Of a DNA stretch of 64,000 nt, positions 58,940 to 64,000 are shown piece after piece. The stretch is from contig CAYLRF010000002.1 of assembly GCA_964385995.1 (NCBI GenBank), forward strand, positions 1 to 64,000, given 5' to 3'. Made by a program: the position numbers and the translations under genes. Within the stretch, counting starts at the first letter, position 1. The number at the start of each line of letters is the position of its first letter. The DNA comes from CAYLRF01 sp964385995. GTDB taxonomy: Bacteria > Bacillota > Clostridia > Lachnospirales > Lachnospiraceae. Below the pieces are notes generated by a model, which searched no databases, was not told the DNA's origin, and saw only the letters and a program-made list of their open reading frames with translations.

Positions 58940-60688
58940 TTACGTGGGCAGCGCGTATTTGTCCTTGTAGAAATTAAAATCTTTCCTAAACTGCCCGTCG
59001 CCGTCTCTTATCTCCCGGAGAGATTCATGCAAATTCATATTGTGCCGCGACATGTCAATAACGCAGCCCGCGATGTTGGAGCAGTGGTCGGAAGTGCGTT
59101 CCAGATTCGTGAGTAAATCCGACCATACGAAACCCAGCTCTATGGTACACTCTCCCCTCTGCAGCCGTTTGATGTGATTGGTGCGAAGCTGCTCCTTAAG
59201 TCCGTCGATCACCTGCTCGAGCGGCTCGACGCGGGACGCCGCTTCCGGGTCGTCACTTAAGAAAGCGTTCAGGGAAAGATCGGATATCTCGCTTACCGCC
59301 GCGAAGATGATATCCAGCTCGCGGGACGCCGCGCTCGTGAAGACAAGTTTTTTATCGCGAAGTTCCTCGGCCGACTCCAGGATATTAACCGCATGATCCG
59401 AGATTCGCTCGAAATCCCCTATCATTTTAAGAAGCTTCGTTACCTCCGCGTTGTCATCCTCGCTTATTTGACGGGAACTTAAACGCACCAGATAAGTGCC
59501 CAGAATATCTTCGTAATGATCATCCAGCTCCTCTTTTTCCCGAACCGACGCGGCAAGATCGGATGAATACTCTTTCACGCAGTGAAGGCTCTCTTTCAGG
59601 GCGCTTACGGCACCCTCCGCCATCTGCGCCGCGACCTCGCGGCACCGCGTAAGGGCGATGGGAGGCGTCATAAGAAGGCGCTCGTCAAGCTCGGGCTCAG
59701 CTTCCGGCTTTTTCGAGTCGGGAATCAGCTTTTTCACCAATGCCTCAAGGAAGCCCGCAAGCGGGAAAATAAGCAGCGTACAAAGTATGTTAAAGACAGA
59801 GTGTATCACCGCGATCCCCGGAAGCGACGCGGGCTTATCCAGTATCGCGGGTTTAAATGCGGCACGAATCACGCCGAATACCGGAAGCCATACCGCCGTT
59901 CCGATCACGTTAAATAAAAGGTGGACCGTGGCGGCGCGTTTCGCGTTTTTATTGGCTCCGACGGACGAAATCATCGCCGTCACGCAGGTGCCGATATTTT
60001 GCCCCATGATGATGGGAATGGCGGCGCTGTAAGATACCCGTCCCGTCACGGCTAACGCCTGCAGGATACCCACCGAGGCCGAACTTGACTGTATAATCGC
60101 GGTGAGAACGGCGCCCGCCAATACTCCGAGGAGAGGATTTTTAAACAGAATAAACAGATTCTGAAATGCCGGTACATCTTTAAGGCCCGAGACCGCGCCG
60201 GTCATGGTCTCCATCCCGAACATCAATGTGGCAAACCCGAGCAGGATCGTACCGGTATCTTTTTTCTTATCATCCTTCGTGAACATGTACAGGATAATGC
60301 CGACAAGCGCGAGAACCGGCACGAAGGATGTGGGCCAAAGCAGACGGATAATCGGACTGTCGCCCCCGATCCCGGCAAGGCTCAATATCCATGCCGTCAC
60401 CGTCGTCCCGATATTCGCGCCCATAATGACATTGATTGCCTGTCTTAATGTCATAAGGCCGGAGTTGACAAAGCCTACCACCATGACCGTCGTGGCGGAA
60501 GAACTCTGTATGACGGCCGTTATCCCGAGTCCCGTGAGAAGACCCGCGATTCGATTGGTGGTAAGCTTACCGAGTAAGAACCTCAGCTCTCCGCCCGCGC
60601 GTCGCTCAAGCGCGCCTCCCATGACATTCATGCCGAAAAGGAAAAGGCTTAAGCCTCCCACGAGCGTCAGTACATCAAAAATATCCAT
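58940..60688 (-). CDS. Na+/phosphate cotransporter with PhoU-like domain
   Basis: A 582-residue NptA/PhoU-family transporter. The paired motifs are VIQSSSATTVMV (about 58) and IIQSSSASVGIL (about 193) in two inverted halves of membrane helices. The C-terminal 220 residues are cytoplasmic, helical and PhoU-like. Start ATG 60688 lies in a 14-bp hairpin with the upstream leader; GGGAGG is in the loop. Confidence 0.93.
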   Translation of the reverse strand: MDIFDVLTLVGGLSLFLFGMNVMGGALERRAGGELRFLLGKLTTNRIAGLLTGLGITAVIQSSSATTVMVVGFVNSGLMTLRQAINVIMGANIGTTVTAWILSLAGIGGDSPIIRLLWPTSFVPVLALVGIILYMFTKDDKKKDTGTILLGFATLMFGMETMTGAVSGLKDVPAFQNLFILFKNPLLGVLAGAVLTAIIQSSSASVGILQALAVTGRVSYSAAIPIIMGQNIGTCVTAMISSVGANKNAKRAATVHLLFNVIGTAVWLPVFGVIRAAFKPAILDKPASLPGIAVIHSVFNILCTLLIFPLAGFLEALVKKLIPDSKKPEAEPELDERLLMTPPIALTRCREVAAQMAEGAVSALKESLHCVKEYSSDLAASVREKEELDDHYEDILGTYLVRLSSRQISEDDNAEVTKLLKMIGDFERISDHAVNILESAEELRDKKLVFTSAASRELDIIFAAVSEISDLSLNAFLSDDPEAASRVEPLEQVIDGLKEQLRTNHIKRLQRGECTIELGFVWSDLLTNLERTSDHCSNIAGCVIDMSRHNMNLHESLREIRDGDGQFRKDFNFYKDKYALPT

Positions 60689-60727
60689 GGCCTTCGCCTC
60701 CCTTCAACGAATCGCCATGGATATTTT
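60678..60727 (-). promoter_or_regulatory. 14-bp hairpin sequestering the Na/Pi transporter start codon
   Basis: Arms 60678-60691 and 60714-60727 are perfect reverse complements (AAAATATCCATGGC / GCCATGGATATTTT) with a 22-base loop containing GGGAGG. In the mRNA the start codon would be paired. It could be a translational switch; alternatively the palindrome could be a DNA operator. Confidence 0.7.
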
Positions 60728-60764
60728 ATCAAAAAAACGTCCGGTTTAACAGTCTGATATTAAG

Positions 60765-63700
60765 TTAAGGCTCGATCGTGATGTTTTCCTCTCCCGTTAT
60801 GGTACCGCCCCTTTTAATAGGCAGAGTCGCGTTTTTTATAGTCACATTTCCGTATACGTTGACGGTTGAACCGGTCTCCGACCAGATACCGACATCCCGC
60901 TCCCAGGGCACATCTCCGGTATAAGCCTTATCTATCGTAATATCATCGTACAGGTTTATCGTGCCTCCCTGCGCGGCGTCTATCGCGTATCTGACGGCGC
61001 CCTTTACCGATCCGCCGTGTATGTTAATGACGCTGTTCGCCTTAAATGCCTGAACGCCGGTAGCGTTATTCGTGTCCTCGACTTGCAGGTTTGTTATATC
61101 GGCGAAAGACCCCTCACTTACCTGTATGCCGTAATCTCCGGATTTTCTGATCGTCACATTCTTGGCGGAAGTTATCCTAGCTCCCTTATATACGAGAAAT
61201 GACCTTCCGACACAACCTTCCAGCAAAAGTCCGTTCCCACCGTCATCCGCTTCCACGGTGACGCTCGTATCCACCACGGCGCGGCCGCTAAGCTCCAGGG
61301 CAGCCGATACGTAAATCCCGACGCCGCCTACATTGATTGCGGTCTCCGCGTATATTGTGTCGCCATCTGTTGCCGGATTCTTCTTTGCCACGTCCTTTAC
61401 CGTCACGTCTTTTAATGTCGCCGTCACGCCCTCCGTTATGCTTATGCCTCTGCCCACGGCGCTGCGATCCTTATCCGCCTTTAAGACGCGAACCCCGGTA
61501 AGTTTTAACGTGGATGTCTTACCCGAGGCCGGCTTTTTCTTATCACGTTCATTTACCCCGGACGCCGTGACCGCGAATCCGCCGCTGTCGGTTACATCGA
61601 TATTCTCAAGCTCCAATTCGGCCCCGCTGTGAACGATGACGCCGCCGCTTGACGCGCCCTTTATATATGAAGTGTTTTCCTCACCCTGCGCCTTCACGTC
61701 ACCCGAAATCAGCGACTTAAAGAGCGTCTTCACCTGTGAGAAAATGCTCTGTTTTTCTAAAGAGGCCGCGGACAGCCTATCGCACTTTATTGACACGACC
61801 GTACCGTCTCCCCATGCCCTTATGCCGTAGCTGTTAACGCTACCCTCCTCATTTACGAATACACTGCCCGTCACGGTTATCTTCGCGCCGCCGTCCGCGC
61901 TGATACCGCCCTGTTTCGCCCCGCTTACGGTGATGTCCTTAAAGGGTTTGTCCTCCGTGCCGACGCTCCCGCCGGTGTAGGCGTTTAACGCGTATGCTCC
62001 CGACGCCTTCACGGTCAGATCGTTACCGAGCAGGGTGCCCGAGTCATAGACCGCCACCCCGGTTCCCTTGATATCGCCCGATACGGTCGCGCCGTCTACC
62101 GTNNNNNNNNNNNNNNNNNNNNNNNNNNNNNNNNNNNNNNNNNNNNNNNNNNNNNNNNNNNNNNNNNNNNNNNNNNNNNNNNNNNNNNNNNNNNNNNNNN
62201 NNAGACCGCCACCCCGGTTCCCTTGATATCGCCCGATACGGTCGCGCCGTCTACCGTAGCCACCGCTTTTTTATATACTCTTATGCCCGAGTCGCCCGTG
62301 TTTTCTATCAAAGCGTTCTTTACCGTAATTTCGCTTCCCTCGCCGTCTATGCTGATGCCACTTTGCTTTACGTTCGTAACCGTAAGGGCCTTCCTAATCT
62401 CCGCCTTGGCACCGCTATATACATTTACTCCCTGCGTGCCCGCGTTCTTCACGATTACGGTATTTGCCGTAAACGTCGTCCCGCTCTTATTGCTGCCGTT
62501 GATGTTCACGCACGCCGTCTGCCCTCTCGTCGTATCGACCGTAAGTTTATCCAGAGTTGCCGTGGCGCCCTCGTAAATCTGAAAACCTCTCTTAGCGGCG
62601 TCTTGGATCTTCATCTCCCCTGACGTCATGGTAAGATGCGTACCCGACGCCCATAAACGAACGGCGTCTTTATCACTCTGATTTTCCGAATCCGAGACAC
62701 TTACAAGTCCCGTAAGATACAGCTTCGCGCCGCCGTCCGCGCTGATACCGCCCTGTTTCGCCCCGCTTACGGTGATGTCCTTAAAGGGTTTGTCCTCCGT
62801 GCCGACGCTCCCGCCGGTGTAGGCGTTTAACGCGTATGCTCCCGACGCCTTCACGGTCAGATCGTTACCGAGCAGGGTGCCCGAGTCATAGACCGCCACC
62901 CCGGTTCCCTTGATATCGCCCGATACGGTCGCGCCGTCTACCGTGGCCACGGCCTTCTTATATACTCTGATGCCCGAGTCGCCCACACCGTCGATAATCA
63001 CGTCTCTCGCCGTAAAGCCTGTTCCCTCGCCGTCTATGCTGAGGCCCCTTTGCTTTACATTCGTCACAGTAAGATCCGTGAAATCCGCCGTGCCCTTGCT
63101 GTAAGTATTTATCCCGTTTCTTCCGGTATTTTCTATGACGACATCTCTTCCCTTCAGGACGGTGTCCGCTCCGCATACCTGTATGCCGTCTTTTTCGACT
63201 CCCGATATCGTAACATTATCCAGCGTCACGTAAGCACCCGTATCCGCCATTATCCCGGAATAAAGGCCTCCCTGTATATTGACATCGGTAATGTTCGCGG
63301 TCGCGTGATCCTGAATATAGATTTTATTCTTTTCTTCCTTCCCGGAGTGCTTTATCGTCACGTTACTCATGTTAAGCACCGCGTCTTTACCCATATCGGT
63401 AAGCGCGTATGAGTCTATGTTCTCCCAAGTCATCGGCTTCTTCGGGTTGATGTCCATGTTGCCTTGGTTGCATATAAGTGTCCAGGGAGAATTTTTAAAA
63501 ATCCCTCCCGTTATGTCGCAGTCGCCCTTGTTGTATATCGAAAAGCAGATATTCTCCTGAAAGAGCGCGTCACCGCTTACTTTTACTTTTCCGCCGGCTA
63601 AGTTATGAATGCCGGGATCGACGCAGCCCTGCACTGTTCCTCCCGATATATCCAGTGTCGCGTCTTCGTGTACCAAAATTCCTATGCTCAGGCTGTCGGC

Positions 63701-64000
63701 GATATTTCCTCCCGTTATCACGACTTCGCCGAAGTTATCTATGCCGCTGAGCACGCCGCAGATCAGCCCTCCGGACTCGACTTTAAGCTTTCCTCCGTTT
63801 TCCACCCTCACGCAGTTGGCGACACCGTTTCCGTCTATCGTAACTCCGTCCAATGTAAGACTCGCGCCGTCTTCCACCGTGAGAATGTCGCTGTATACCT
63901 TTGAGCTCAAGGACATGGTAATACGCCCGTCGCCTTCTATGGTTTTATTGCCGACAACATACACGGACTTGCTGTCTATCGTAACGTCGTCCGTCACCGT
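60765..64000 (-). CDS. Right-handed beta-helix repeat surface protein (partial, with a gap)
   Basis: A repetitive beta-helix protein. Short turns such as GVGDSGIRVYKKAVATVDG and TDSGGFAVTASG recur, as in pectate-lyase/autotransporter-type passenger folds. Its C-terminus is at 60765; the N-terminus lies beyond the window. A 100-N gap (62103-62202) splits it into two frames, but the gap is flanked by the same 55 bases, and removing gap plus one copy (155 bases) restores one continuous frame of more than 1000 codons. No anchor is seen at the C-terminus. Probable role: surface or secreted glycan-binding or -degrading protein, or adhesin. Confidence 0.85.
61881..62102. repeat. 222-bp exact repeat, copy 1 (ends at gap)
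   Basis: Identical base for base to 62723-62944. Encodes about 74 residues of the beta-helix protein (from YDSGTLLGNDLTV to GGISADGGAK and flanks). Confidence 0.93.
62103..62202. other. Scaffold gap (100 N) flanked by identical 55-mers
   Basis: 62048-62102 and 62203-62257 are identical over 55 bases, the overlap typical of de Bruijn contig ends with k = 55. The gap is therefore probably an artefact or a collapsed repeat. Confidence 0.95.
62723..62944. repeat. 222-bp exact repeat, copy 2
   Basis: Identical to 61881-62102, offset 842 bases (with the gap counted). Part of the beta-helix coding sequence. Confidence 0.93.

Noticed and set aside
60765..62057. Two separate beta-helix genes
   Set aside because: The shared 55-mer and restored frame show one gene divided by an assembly gap.

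Overview
The window looks like a scaffold from an uncultured anaerobic Clostridia, most likely Lachnospiraceae. The basis is gene content: [FeFe]-hydrogenase maturases HydG and HydF, an oxygen-sensitive class III ribonucleotide reductase, class 1B PyrD/PyrK, AddAB instead of RecBCD, ClpC with a UVR motif, a CIRCE element, and small families I associate with Lachnospiraceae (DUF5721-like, DUF6142-like). No rRNA, prophage, transposase or CRISPR array was seen. Three 100-N scaffold gaps (48526-48625, 50143-50242, 62103-62202) show it is a draft assembly.

From 1 to about 38.4 kb every gene is on the minus strand. In transcription order: cobB, hydG-hydF-nrdG, nrdD behind its own promoter with two NrdR boxes, a response regulator/histidine kinase pair, hisH-hisF-ung, a cadA zinc/cadmium exporter with an ArsR-type operator, its likely ArsR regulator, a TPR lipoprotein, addB-addA, ftsE-ftsX-S41 peptidase, pyrF-pyrK-pyrD-pyrE, two small membrane proteins, purM-purN-purD-clpC-acyltransferase-radA, and tRNA-Thr. 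The themes are nucleotide synthesis, DNA repair, protein quality control and anaerobic radical enzymology.

From 38.5 to 47.8 kb the strand alternates: tRNA-Leu, a membrane-anchored sigma-like/YARHG protein and a D-2-hydroxyacid dehydrogenase on plus; a zinc-ribbon protein, clpX, trxB, ligA and an RluF-like pseudouridine synthase on minus; then on plus a structured-RNA candidate directly before a DUF5721-like gene. From 47.8 to 64 kb: htpG (interrupted by a gap, with a sigma-A promoter and CIRCE upstream), an ABC permease/ATPase pair with twin palindromes upstream, a GNAT acetyltransferase, an iron-type alcohol dehydrogenase, tRNA-Gln, an orphan P-loop protein, a PHP-domain hydrolase, a Na/phosphate cotransporter whose start codon lies in a 14-bp hairpin, and a large repetitive beta-helix protein running off the window.

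The most unusual property is distributed. At least fourteen intergenic spacers hold imperfect or exact direct tandem duplications (7 to 80 bp period, 2 to 6 copies), mostly in 5' leaders or across gene junctions and often including the Shine-Dalgarno site or the neighbouring stop codon. Alongside this, several conserved enzymes (PyrK, HisH, AddA, the ABC permease) carry low-complexity insertions, one of them a 13-unit hexanucleotide repeat. Slippage-type duplication seems to be a major force shaping this genome.
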